Below are positions 11,677-21,660 of a stretch of DNA of 64,000 bases, piece after piece. The stretch is taken from NCBI RefSeq assembly GCF_963259705.1, contig NC_081842.1, positions 91,502,433 to 91,566,432 of the forward strand, read 5' to 3'. The position numbers and the translations under genes are program-made. The notes under the pieces were generated by a model that saw only the letters and a program-made list of their open reading frames with translations, was not told the DNA's origin and did not search any database. This DNA is from Myotis daubentonii (Eukaryota > Chordata > Mammalia > Chiroptera > Vespertilionidae). Numbering within the stretch: position 1 is the first letter of the stretch; every line of letters begins with the position of its first letter.

Positions 11677-12848
11677 TAGAATGAAGACAAAACAAGTTTG
11701 TCAAATTTTTAGATAACTTGAAGCTGGTGTGGGATTGACTATAATTAATAAAAAAAATGAAACAAAATTGAAACAAAAAATAGTCTGGCTAGGCACAGTG
11801 GAGAGAAACACGATGAAATTTAATATAGATAATGCTATATTTATATTTAATAGAATATTACAACTATAGAACAGAAGTGGCATTACTTGGCAAGATTTAT
11901 GGGAAATAAGGCCATCTGGGATATCTCTGGTTAATGTGTAACAATATGATGGAGGTACTGAAAACTATAAATCAGTGTCAGGCTTACATGGACCTTGAAA
12001 AGTTAGAGAGTTCCATTGTAGTTAGTTCTGGCAGAACATATCTGAGTATTGTGTTGAGTCTCACACATTCAATGTATATATTTGATAATATTGAAAAATT
12101 AATACATTTTCAAATAAATAAAATATTTTTAAAAAATAAAGAGTTAAGAAAATTCTGTAGGACTACCAAATAGACTCATAAAATTAAAGTTTAAAACGTC
12201 CCAAGGGAAGATTTAATGTAACAATTTCATTTATAGATGAAACAGGCTTGGAAGTTACTGTCAAAATAGGAAAAATAATAAGATATATCTGACTTATACA
12301 AAAAGTTTCTAACATTTGGAATTCTCTAAACATGGAAAACAAACTTTTGACTTTATCTTTGTACCCTCATCTACTTTGTGCAAGAACAATAAATGTTATC
12401 TGTAATAACTCTTTAGGTGGGGCTTGAAATGAACAAATTGTTAACTTCTCAATACAACAGTATAGCAATGAAAAACCTCTTAGCTCTTAAACTTTCACTT
12501 TTTTAGTGTGCTAGTTAACAATAAATAAGCATTTGGGAAAGCTCATATAATACCAAATGGCAAAGAAAAAAAATTGAAGAAAAAAATATAACTTAGCTTT
12601 CAAAAGTAGATAAAACATTATTTCCTTAACTGGAAATCTTATTGAGTTACTCTTCAATATCTAGAATGAAAGGAGCTAGATACTCACACATGCTTTGTGC
12701 TTCAACAATGTGCATTTTATAAAAATTCTGAATTTGAAAATGTATTACTGTTTGATAATTTTGAAAATCAGTGACTAAAAAATAGATTTGAAGGCTATTT
12801 TGGAAACTGTTTTACCTAGAATCTATAAAAGTTAAAAATTTCATTTCA
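11677..12848. other. AT-rich stretch, nothing recognised
   Basis: Strongly AT-rich. Only short frames (up to 79 codons) of low-complexity composition. No repeat boundary is seen before the SINE at 12849. Confidence 0.45.
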
Positions 12849-13056
12849 GCCCTGACCGGTTTGGCTCAGTGGATAGAGCGTCGGACTGCAGACTCAAGGG
12901 TCCCAAGGTTCAATTCTGGTCAAGGGCATGTACCTTAGTTGCGGGCACATCCCAGTAGAAGGTGTGTAGGAGGCAGCTGATCGATGTTTCTCTCTTATCA
13001 ATGTTTCTAACTCTCCATCCCGCTCCCTTCCTCTCTGTAAAAAATTAAAATATAAA
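12849..13056 (+). mobile_element. VES-type tRNA-derived SINE
   Basis: It begins GCCCTGACCGGTTTGGCTCA, contains the A-box and B-box spacing of the VES head (B-box near 12907) and ends in an A-rich tail. A target-site duplication AAAAATTTCATTTCA (12834-12848) recurs at 13056-13071 with one inserted T. Confidence 0.92.
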
Positions 13057-13921
13057 AAAATTTTCATTTCATATATTGTATACTATAAATTTATTTTGCC
13101 ATGTGATTAATAAAATTATTATTTTCATAAAGGTGTTGATTGGATGCCATATTTGATTGAAATTTGACAATAGATATACCACATTTTTCTCACTTGTCTG
13201 ATCAATAAGAAATGAAAGACAGGTTTCTATACCAAAAATAATAGAAAAAATTTAAAATAAATTACCAATTAAATAAAACTGGATTATGTTATTCTGAATC
13301 TTTTGGATATTAGTGTGTTTTATATTTGATTAATAACATTTTATCTTATCTTTTTAATAGAATACATTGGGAATTATCATTTGAGCAAAACTTTTCTTCA
13401 TATGCAGACTCAAAGAATTTTCCTTTTCATGAGAATACTGTTTACCATGATAGTTGTACAGAAAGAACACCAACTTTTTCTGTAAAAACATCAAAAGCAA
13501 AAAATGCCATACCAATATTAGACATAAAGCACATTCAAATATAGTGTGTAGATAATTATATAAACATGCATATGCAATGCACATATGAATGTACATGCAT
13601 ATCTTTAAAATGCTATATAAATTTCTATAAAAAATAAAGCAAAGTACTAGAAATTATATTCATCTATTTCTGCCATTTCTATTATTCTGTTGATGAGTAT
13701 CCATCACTTATAATTTTAAATGTACCCTATTAAAATAATATTAATAATTGTATATTATACATTTACAGGATTTTGTTTCCATATATACATTTTTTCAATT
13801 TATAAGGTGATATCACTAATATAGTAAAGTAATTTAAGACAATCATAAAATATTAAGTCTAGCATACTTATTTAGAGATCATTAGGTATTTGTTTGAAAA
13901 TTTTTATATAGAGATATTTAA
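13057..13921. other. AT-rich stretch, nothing recognised
   Basis: Very AT-rich. The two overlapping frames at 13326-13596 on opposite strands have no recognisable features. Confidence 0.45.
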
Positions 13922-13976
13922 AATTTTATCTTCATTGTTTAAAGTATTACAGATGTCCCCTTTTTTTCCCCATTGA
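13922..13976 (-). mobile_element. Extremely short LINE-1 3' end insertion
   Basis: Only about 55 bp of an L1 3' end is present: the plus strand reads ATCTTCATTGTTTAAAGTAT, then TACAGATGTCCCC and a T/C run, matching the terminal part of the L1 copies at 1252 and 62772. A related sequence, GAGATATTTAAAATT (13911-13925) and GAGATTTTTAAATT (13975-13988), flanks it and may be the decayed target-site duplication. Confidence 0.6.
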
Positions 13977-14133
13977 GATTTTTAAATTAAAGTTCTAATA
14001 ACTATTGAAGATCAGTAGAGGATATATCTAAACTTATATTCATTAGAAGATATATCTAAACTTTCACCAATTTCAGTTTCATTTTACACTTGTTCTTTAG
14101 ATTGAATTCCAAATATTTTAATAGAGGACTCTA

Positions 14134-14383
14134 TCTATATATATAAAAGGCTAAAATGCAAAGTGTCTCCTTGGGAGTTCCACCAGAGACCAGGAATTTG
14201 ATCGCTTACTATGATGTGTGCTGACCACCAAGGGGCGGCTTGGAACGAAGGAAAGCCCCAGCCTGTGGCCAGCAGCCAGGGAAGGGAGGCACTGGCCAGC
14301 AGCCAGAAGGCCCCAATGGTCCCTGATTGCCAGCCAGGCCTAGGGACCTACCCATGCAAGAATTTTGTGCACTGAGCCTCTAG
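14134..14383 (+). mobile_element. Short non-autonomous Helitron
   Basis: 5' end TCTATATATATAAAAGGC after A; 3' end AGAATTTTGTGCACTGAGCCT followed by CTAG (14380-14383) before T. It contains CTGACCACCAAGGGGC (14220-14235), the CTCF-like subterminal motif, as a single copy. The body is GC-rich compared with its flanks. No coding capacity. Confidence 0.88.
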
Positions 14384-14482
14384 TATAAATATATATTTGC
14401 AGGATGCCATAAAAATAATATGGTTGGTTAGCAATAATATATTTTAGATTTAAATATTATTATAATTAAATGTTTCCCCTTA

Positions 14483-14721
14483 TCTAATACAATAATAGAG
14501 GAATATGCAAATTAGCCAGGACTCCATAACACCACGACCCATCTACAAGTGGCGGAGAGCTACAGGAGGGCAGGGCAGTGAGCTATGAGCTGGGAGAGCT
14601 ACAGGAGGGTGGGGAAGCAAGCTACACGCAGCTGAGAGCTACCAGCAGTGGTGGCAGGGTGGCCAGCTGAGGCAAGCGGTAGCGAGCTACTCGCGCATGG
14701 ATTCGTGCACAGGGCTACTAG
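14483..14721 (+). mobile_element. Short non-autonomous Helitron
   Basis: It starts TCTAATACAATAATAGAGGA after A and has the ATATGCAAATTAG octamer-containing segment. It ends with CATGGATTCGTGCACAGGGCTA and CTAG at 14718-14721 before T. The interior has two direct repeats of a GAGAGCTACAGGAGGG-like unit (about 14555-14615). The ends place it in the HeliBat group, but the body differs from the neighbour at 14134. Confidence 0.82.
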
Positions 14722-15375
14722 TTTATGATAAGAATTAACACCTCTTATAAATTGCATGTGCCAGATCACTACTATTAAGTATGCTTTGGCTTTTACTAAG
14801 AGAATCAATTCATGTTATACAAGTAATTGAAACTAAGGAAGATAGTTTCATTAAGTGTCACACATAATCTGCTTTATTATCTCTTCACACTGAGCTTCCA
14901 GAGAAACTTTTAGATGCTAGCAAAATAATCAACTCTGGATGCACTTTCCTATCTGTGCCATTTCAGGTTGTTGGACTTTGAGAAAATATGTCTTCTTTGC
15001 ATCTCCTGTCCTCCTCTGCATTTTGCAGGACAACCCTTGGCAGTAAATGCATTATGTAGTCTCTACAGAACATGCATATTTTGACATTCTGTTTAGATTA
15101 TTTTGGAAAGCCTAGCTCTGAAAACAAAAGCAGCATTAATATACTTTTTTTCCCATTACTGCACACTTTCTGTTGAATATCTATGATTATGACCACTTGA
15201 AAGTAATAGTGATATATATTAACTGTTTAAGAAGATACTATTCTTCATCAGAAACCAAAAGTTTCAAGTACTAATCCTCTCCTCCTACATTAAAAAAAAA
15301 AAAATCTCGTAATATCAAATGCTTACCAGGGTAAAAAAACAATGAATAATTGTTGCAATGGTATATATGAATACA
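14722..15375. other. AT-rich stretch, nothing recognised
   Basis: No gene or repeat identified. An A run of about 13 sits at 15292-15304. Confidence 0.45.
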
Positions 15376-15768
15376 CTAGAGGCCCAGTGCACAAATTCGT
15401 GCACCAGTGGGGTCCCTTGGTCTGGCCTGTGGGATCGGGCCAAAACCAGCTCTCCAACATCACCCGAAGGGTCCCGGATTGCAAGAGGGCACAGGCCAGG
15501 CCAAGGGACCCCATCGGTGCATGATCAGGGTCCGGGAGGGGTGTGGGAGGGGTCCAGGGCTTGTCCGGCCTGTCCAGCTCAGTCCCTATGGGCCAGACCC
15601 AGCAGCAAGCTAACCTACCAGTTGGAGTATCTGCACCCTGGTGGTCAGTGCATGTCATGAAGACTGATTGAGTGGCCTTAGTATATCATTAACATATTAT
15701 GCTTTGATTGGTTGAACGGCCGACCTGACAACCGGACACTTAGCATATTAGGCTTTTATTATATAGGA
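15376..15768 (-). mobile_element. Non-autonomous Helitron
   Basis: Left edge CTAGAGGCCCAGTGCACAAA (15376-) includes the 3' hairpin GTGCACAAATTCGTGCAC. Right edge GGCTTTTATTATATAGGA before T is the reverse complement of the 5' end. CCCTGGTGGTCAGTGCATG near 15629-15647 is one arm of the CTCF-like motif. Minus- and plus-strand frames of 60-111 codons inside it are by-products of GC-rich non-coding sequence. Confidence 0.9.
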
Positions 15769-18138
15769 TGAGAGGAAAAAAGCCTACATTGAGGTTTGTG
15801 ATGACTATACATTGAATGCTATTAGCCATGAATCTTTGATTATGGCTGCAATCAATGCTAAGTTTTCTGAGAAGCTTAAAATTTTCACTTTGAGCTTTGC
15901 TTTTTTGGTATATAATCTCATCTTGCCTATTAAAAAAAAGTTAATGTTTAATAGATCTAAATTTCACTAGCTTTAGTACCTGAATATTATAGCCTCAATA
16001 CTGAACTCCATTGCATATTATATTATAGGGTCATATAAACTCAAGAAACTTTCAGATCAGTAGACTTTTTTAAAAATCAAAGCTTGTGAAAATGAAAATA
16101 GCTGTGCTCTCAAGAAGGAAATCATGTAAATATTAATAAGCTATATGTAGGAAACTTATAAAATTAGCAATGTGTAGCCATCCTTTCCTCTGGCAACATA
16201 TCGTAATTCTTATAAAACTAGATATTCTTATTCTAAAAAATAAAGAGAAAAATAAATTACAGTAACTAATATCTCTTACTTCCAAATTCAGTATGTAAAA
16301 GTTGAAAGGCATTTTGATATCTAGTACATGAAATACGTTTTGAAACTAAGGTTCAAAAAGGTGAAGTGATTTATGCAGCTTATGTAATTTGGTAAGTGAT
16401 AGGTGAAGACAGAAAGTTAAAATTCCTTGGCCTAGTCTGGTATATTTTCTACTTACTTTTATTGTCTGTATATATTCCATAGCTTTTGGCTTAAGGTAAA
16501 ACTACAGATAAAAAACAAGACTTTTGTTTTCTTGAAAGAAGTAATTTGCTTCTAGCTAGCAATGGATGGTGCTTCCTTCCCTTCCCACCCTGAGATAGCC
16601 TTTAGATATCTCTCTCAGGCAAACAAAAACTAATGCCAAACACAGTGGTACTGGGAAGTGTCCTGCCAGACCATCCTTGTAGCGTAGAAACCAATCTCAC
16701 TTCTTAAGGTACAAAATCATTCTCCAATTATTTACATCTTCTATTTCTCGGATTTACGTTTTGCTAAGAGGGAGTTCATTCCAGATTCCCAGGGTATAAT
16801 TTAGATCCTACTAAACTGGAAGTTTTGTGAATGAGGGCGAGGAATAAGCCCTTTAAACAAGCAACCCCAGATAATTTTGTTGAAAAATAAGACTTGAGAG
16901 TGATTAACTTAGGAGTTACTACAGATGATAAGGAAAGAGGCAACAGGCATGAAAGGACAACAGGGGAAACCATTAATTTTTAAGATTATCCCCCTCATTG
17001 GTATATCTATTTGATGAAACAGATAATGAAGAAATCAAAATGAGTGAGGGAAATCATTAATATGAGAGAAAATTTGCCAATTGTGGCTGAACATAAGATC
17101 AAACACATGCAAACCAAAAACTCTTTCAAATTGAAGTGGGACTCCATAGGAAGATACTTGCATACTGTTACCATTTTCACATATTTCTTCTCACTGCAAA
17201 AACAAAGGTAAAACTAATACAAAAAAAATAAATAAGTTGACATTGCAAATGCTCTAGTGATAAAAAACAAGACAGTAGAGCAAAATGAGATGCATATGAA
17301 AAGACATTAACTAGTAGGTAAAAGTCATAGATTAGATATTATGTATTGCTGTGGACTGAACTACCGTACTGGGAAGAATCAATTAACTGAAATGTTTAGA
17401 GCTCTACACCAGCCGTTTCACCCTCGCTTTGGAATAGTTCATGATAATATTTGACAGGAATATGGTTTTATTCTTAATGTAAAAAGTATATAAAATTATT
17501 TTTCAGAAACAAGAAAACACAAATTTAATTCACTGCATTAACACTTTAATAGATATATTGTTATTCTGACATGCTAAATATAGATAAATTAACATTGAAT
17601 ACAAATATATAAATCAAATACTTATTTGTCTTATATCCTAGAATGAACCTCTAAAATGTTTATTAAGAATCTGTCTTCCCATAGAACAAACCTAATTAGA
17701 CAGCAAATGATCCACGTTGCTCTCTTCCCTCTCAGATCTGTCACACTAACAGCAGCGAAGAGTAACTGAAATCACCAGACCTGGACCTAGAGGAGCCTTC
17801 AGAGAGCAGCCAGCTCAGCCATCTGACATCTGACAAATGGAGACGGTAAGGTTGAGACTTGAAGTGACTTGTGGAATTCTGTAATTGGTCTTTGAGTTAA
17901 GGTCTACCCCTTGTCTGCCAGATGTGCTCGAGAAACCCTAGTGCTGCACTGTATAGGAAATGAGACTGGAGAAAATCAAACACACTGGTTGAATAATTTT
18001 GAAAACCTGAATTTAAAAAATTTTAAGCAAATTCCTTTAGGAAGAATTTTCAAACAAATTTGCTGGGCCAAAGAAGCTTTAATTCAACAAATGTACATTA
18101 GTATGTAAGAGGGGAAAATAAGTTTTTTTCTCTCTTTT
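15769..18138. other. AT-rich stretch with possible old repeat near 17.75-17.88 kb
   Basis: No coding gene is recognised. A segment at 16340-16410 (GAAACTAAGGTTCAAAAAGG and what follows) looks like a decayed MIR or L2 fragment. Around 17760-17880, ACAAATGGAGACGGTAAGG and TTGAAGTGACTTGTGG resemble the antisense of an ancient mammalian SINE/LINE end. That segment happens to be bracketed by splice-like sites (see findings). The rest shows nothing. Confidence 0.4.
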
Positions 18139-18355
18139 TAAAAAAATATATTTTTATTGATTTCAGAGAGGAAGGAGAGGGAGAGAGAGATAGAAACATC
18201 AATGATGAGAGAGAATCAGTGATTGGCTGCCTCCTGTGCGCCCCACATTGGGGATAGAGCCTGCAATCCGGGCATGTGCCCTTGACCAGAATTGAACCCG
18301 GGACACTTCAGTCTGCAGGCCGGTGCTCTATCCACTGAGCCAAACCAGCTAGGGC
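18139..18355 (-). mobile_element. VES-type tRNA-derived SINE
   Basis: Minus-strand VES SINE with its head ending at GCCCTAGCTGGTTTGGCTCA (18336-18355). It carries a purine-rich GAGAGGGAGAGAGAGATAG segment (C/T-rich on the minus strand) and an A-rich tail at 18139-18160 (T-rich on the plus strand). It belongs to the subfamily with TCATTGATGTTTCTATCTC, also seen at 32730. The T-rich flanks hide the target-site duplication. Confidence 0.9.
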
Positions 18356-19386
18356 AAGCTTTTTATTCTTTTTCTTTTTCTTTTTTTTTTGAGCTTGGTT
18401 TTCCTTGTTACATTATAAGCTTCTTTTAAGTGAGGACTATTCATTCCCTATAAAACCTAGTAATGTGCTTCAGAAATTTGTTTAAGGTGCATTTATATAT
18501 TAAACATATATCCAATCATACAGATGAAACAGAGGTCCAGGTGTCTAAAAAGTAAAAAATTAAAATTAATAAAATGAGAACATGTCACTTACTTCCTTTG
18601 TCAGCCTACTGGACAAATAAGATGACCGAGCCAGCTCAGCCAAGGAATGTGACACTGTAGCTCCATATAGTTAGACCACACCCTGGGATACAAATGTGAA
18701 GACAATCCCTGCTTGAGACTACTTTCCCTCAATACGCTGGAGCGCCATTAATGTGCTTTTTGAATAATGGCAAGGGCTAAATCTTCATTTGTATGCCCAT
18801 CGCGGGACTTTGACAAAGAATATGAAGAAGTAAAACTCACATTTCCTGTCTCTCTATTTACAAATAAAATATTTTAAAATTACTTTGAAAATCACATATA
18901 GTTAATAAAGGTATTAGTGCCCATCCATGTGGTATAACTTTCCATATTTTAGAAATAATACACTAAAAAAGAATAAATCTATTCCAAACAAATTCAGAGG
19001 AAAGGAATGTCACAATATTGTTGTCTACTGAGTCAAGAATTCAGATGCATGTCCCCTTAAAATCCGGCACACAGTAATAACTTATGTTAGAAGCTATTTG
19101 ACATTTATAAACATTCTCCCATGAGTACTGACACCTCAATTTTTTCTCAATACAAAAAGTTGCTATTATACATTCAAGATAATATTTTGATAAAATAGTT
19201 AATGTGCCCTCACCTTGTACCACTAGAGATAGTCTTATCATTTAAATATATCTTTGAGCGAAAGCGCAAAGCTCTGGATGTCAACCTACAATTTCCTAGT
19301 AGAGTCAGTGATTGCATGCAAACTATGAATTACATAATCAAATCAATCAATATTTGTTGAACTATTTGTCCTTTTTAAAAATGTTC
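18356..19386. other. AT-rich stretch, nothing recognised
   Basis: It begins with T-rich low complexity (18360-18391). No gene or named repeat is recognised. The 66-codon minus-strand frame at 19041-19241 has no recognisable features. Confidence 0.45.
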
Positions 19387-19611
19387 GCCCTAACCGGTTT
19401 GGCTCGGTGGGTAGAGCGTTGGCCTGCGGACTGAAAGGTCCCAGGTTTGATTCCGGCCAAGGGCATGTACCTTGGTTGGGGGCACATCCCCAGTAGGAGG
19501 TGTGCAGGAGGCAGCTGATCGATGTTCCTCTCTCATCAATATTTCTAACTCTCTATCCTTCTCCCTTCCGCTCTATTAAAAATCAATAAAATATATATAA
19601 AAAATAAAATA
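19387..19611 (+). mobile_element. VES-type tRNA-derived SINE
   Basis: It begins GCCCTAACCGGTTTGGCTCG, with a full tRNA-like head, the GGCACATCCCCAGTAGGAGG segment and an A/T-rich tail. The target-site duplication AAAAATGTTC is at 19377-19386 and again at 19612-19621, without mismatch. Confidence 0.93.
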
Positions 19612-19835
19612 AAAAATGTTCTACCTGATATGAAAAGTTATCATTTTAAAGAAAACAATGAAACTACTTACTGATCCATATTCAGGAACAAAATGGCTTC
19701 AAGGTGCTTTTCATTGTTTTTGGTTTGTTTGTTTGTTTACATTTTCTCAGCACTAAACCATGGCAATGTTAATCTCTACCACCCCCTATTTCTACTTTTG
19801 CTTTGCATATGTAGCTATGTGGTTATATGTGTATA

Positions 19836-20430
19836 TCCTATATAATAAAAGTCCAGTGACCGAATGGCAGAATGACCAGAACAACCAGTCGACCAGTTGC
19901 TTTGATGCGCAGTGACCACCAGGGGGCAGACGCTCAATGCAGGAGCTGCCCCCTGGTGGTCAGTGCACTGCCACAGTGGGAGTGCCGCTCAGCTGACCAG
20001 GATGAGCGGCTGCTCCTGCTACAAACCCCAGGCCTACAGGCAGGAACCCAGGCTGTGATTATTGGCTCCTCGCCCCAGGTTCCTCCTCCTTGCTCCCTGC
20101 CACCTCCTCCTCGCTCCCTGCCATCTAGAGATGCCCGCAGGCCCATGCAGTGCTACTGCCGGAGGCTGGAAGGTGGGTTTGTGGCCACCGTGGGACTGAG
20201 GCCTACTCTGTTGCCTCTCAGTGCTATTGTCCGTGGACCAGGCCCCAACTGGGTCCCCTGGAGAGATGAGTGCTGCAGCTCCACCGAAGATGCTGGATCA
20301 AGGAGCAGCCACTCAGAGGGCGGGTCCACAGCCACTTGGCTGACCAGGATGAGCAGTGCTCCCACAGCGGGCTGATCACCACAGGCCATGCCCCCCACCA
20401 GTGCATGAATCCCATGCACCAGGCCTCTAG
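19836..20430 (+). mobile_element. Non-autonomous Helitron with inverted CTCF-like pair
   Basis: 5' TCCTATATAATAAAAGTCC after A; 3' GCATGAATCCCATGCACCAGGC hairpin followed by CTAG at 20427-20430 before T. Just inside the 5' end, TGACCACCAGGGGGC (19913-19927) and its exact reverse complement GCCCCCTGGTGGTCA (19948-19962) form a 15-bp inverted repeat separated by 20 bp. A 167-codon frame (19872-20375) runs through most of the element but has no recognisable domain and reads as translated GC-rich filler. Confidence 0.92.
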
Positions 20431-20486
20431 TATGTATATATTTATGAATATGTGAATATATATGTGCATTTATGAATATACGCTTA

Positions 20487-20855
20487 CTAGAGGCCCGGTG
20501 CATGGAATTTGTGCATGGGTAGGGTCCCTAGGCCTGGCCGGTGATCAGGGCCCATCTGTGGGATGACTGGCGAGGCAATTGGGAATCCCCAAAGGCATCT
20601 GTTTTGGCCAGCCTGGCTCCACCCACTTGCCAGCCCTGCCCCCTGCCACTGCCGCTTGTTGCCTCCCTTTGCGGGGCAACCTATGGGGTTGATTGGTGGG
20701 CCTCTGCTGGCACCTGCCTTGGCTGTCCTGGAGCCTGCGGGCTGGGAGCAGTTTCTGCTTTGAGTGTCTGCACCCTGGTGGTCAGTGCACATCATAGCAA
20801 CTGGTAGTTCTGCCGGTCCTTCCTCTGGTCGGTCATATTTGGGCTTTTATTATAT
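20487..20855 (-). mobile_element. Non-autonomous Helitron, left member of a tandem pair
   Basis: Left edge CTAGAGGCCCGGTGCATGGA is the reverse-complement 3' end with its hairpin arms. The right edge GGGCTTTTATTATATA lacks the last GGA and runs straight into the CTAG of the next Helitron. CACCCTGGTGGTCAGTGCAC near 20771-20790 is one CTCF-like arm. Either the neighbour inserted within the TATA stretch of this element or the pair arose by rolling-circle read-through. Confidence 0.88.
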
Positions 20856-20856
20856 A

Positions 20857-21182
20857 CTAGAGGCCCACTGCATGAATTCATGCACATGTAGGGTTCCCTG
20901 ACCGGGCAGGTGATCAGGGCCAAACGGGGGGTATGGCCGGCCAGGGGGAGGGACCACGGGAGGTTGGCCTTCTGGCCCCCCTGATCGAGGCTGAGGGGGA
21001 GCCACCCGGCTGCGGGGAGGGATCACAGTAGGTTGGCCAGCTGCGGGAGTTTGGCCAGCAACAGGAGGTTGGCTTTGGGAGTGCACTGACCACCAGGGGG
21101 CTGCTCCTGTGTTGAGTGTCTGCCCCCTGGTTGTCAGCAACTGGTTGTTCGGTCGCTTAGGCTTTTATATATAGAGAGAGGA
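20857..21182 (-). mobile_element. Non-autonomous Helitron, right member of a tandem pair
   Basis: Left edge CTAGAGGCCCACTGCATGAA with hairpin TGCATGAATTCATGCA. Right edge GGCTTTTATATATAGAGAGA, ending at the GA before T at 21182. It contains TGACCACCAGGGGGC (21087-21101) with a one-mismatch inverted partner at 21122-21136. The body has repeated AGGTTGGCC(A/T)-type words shared with the element at 21308. Confidence 0.88.
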
Positions 21183-21307
21183 TTAAATGGTTGGCCATAA
21201 GAAAGAGAATAATTTATTGCCTTTGTAGAATCATTTTATTAGCTGAATACAGGACACAATTGTCTTGTCTCAAACTCATTAAAAATTACTTCTTAATTAT
21301 TACTATA

Positions 21308-21660
21308 CTAGAGGTCTGGTGCAAAAATTTATGCTCTGGTGGGGTCCCTCGGCCTGTCCAGCAATTGGGGCCATCGAGGCAGCAGGAGGTTAGCCAGGGG
21401 GAGGGGCATAGGAGGTTGGCCAGCCAGGGGGAGGGGCCACAGGAGGTTCTGATGGGGGCTGATGGGGCCGGCAGGCTTGGGGGAGGGACCGCGGGAGGTT
21501 GGCCAGCCACGGGAGGTTGGCTGTGGGAGCACACTGACCACCAGGGCATAGCTCCTGCATTGAGCATCTGCCCCTCATGATCAGTGCGCATCATAGCAAC
21601 TGGTTGACCAGTCATTCGGTCGTTCAGTCGTTTGGTCATTTAGTCTTTTATATATAGAGA
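21308..21660 (-). mobile_element. Non-autonomous Helitron
   Basis: Left edge CTAGAGGTCTGGTGCAAAAA with a weakened hairpin. Right edge TAGTCTTTTATATATAGAGA before T. It is in the same family as 20857-21182, sharing the repeated GGAGGTTGGCCAGCC words and the GTCGTTCAGTCGTTTGGTC-type subterminal run. The CTCF-like motif is degraded here (TGACCACCAGGGCAT). Confidence 0.9.

Noticed and set aside
12849..12925. tRNA-like sequence with A- and B-boxes
   Set aside because: It is the head of a VES SINE. The acceptor stem and anticodon arm do not fold as a genuine tRNA, and the same holds for the other SINE heads.
19872..20375. 167-codon open frame on the plus strand
   Set aside because: It lies wholly within a non-autonomous Helitron, starts in its 5' terminal region, has no recognisable domain and overlaps several frames on the other strand.
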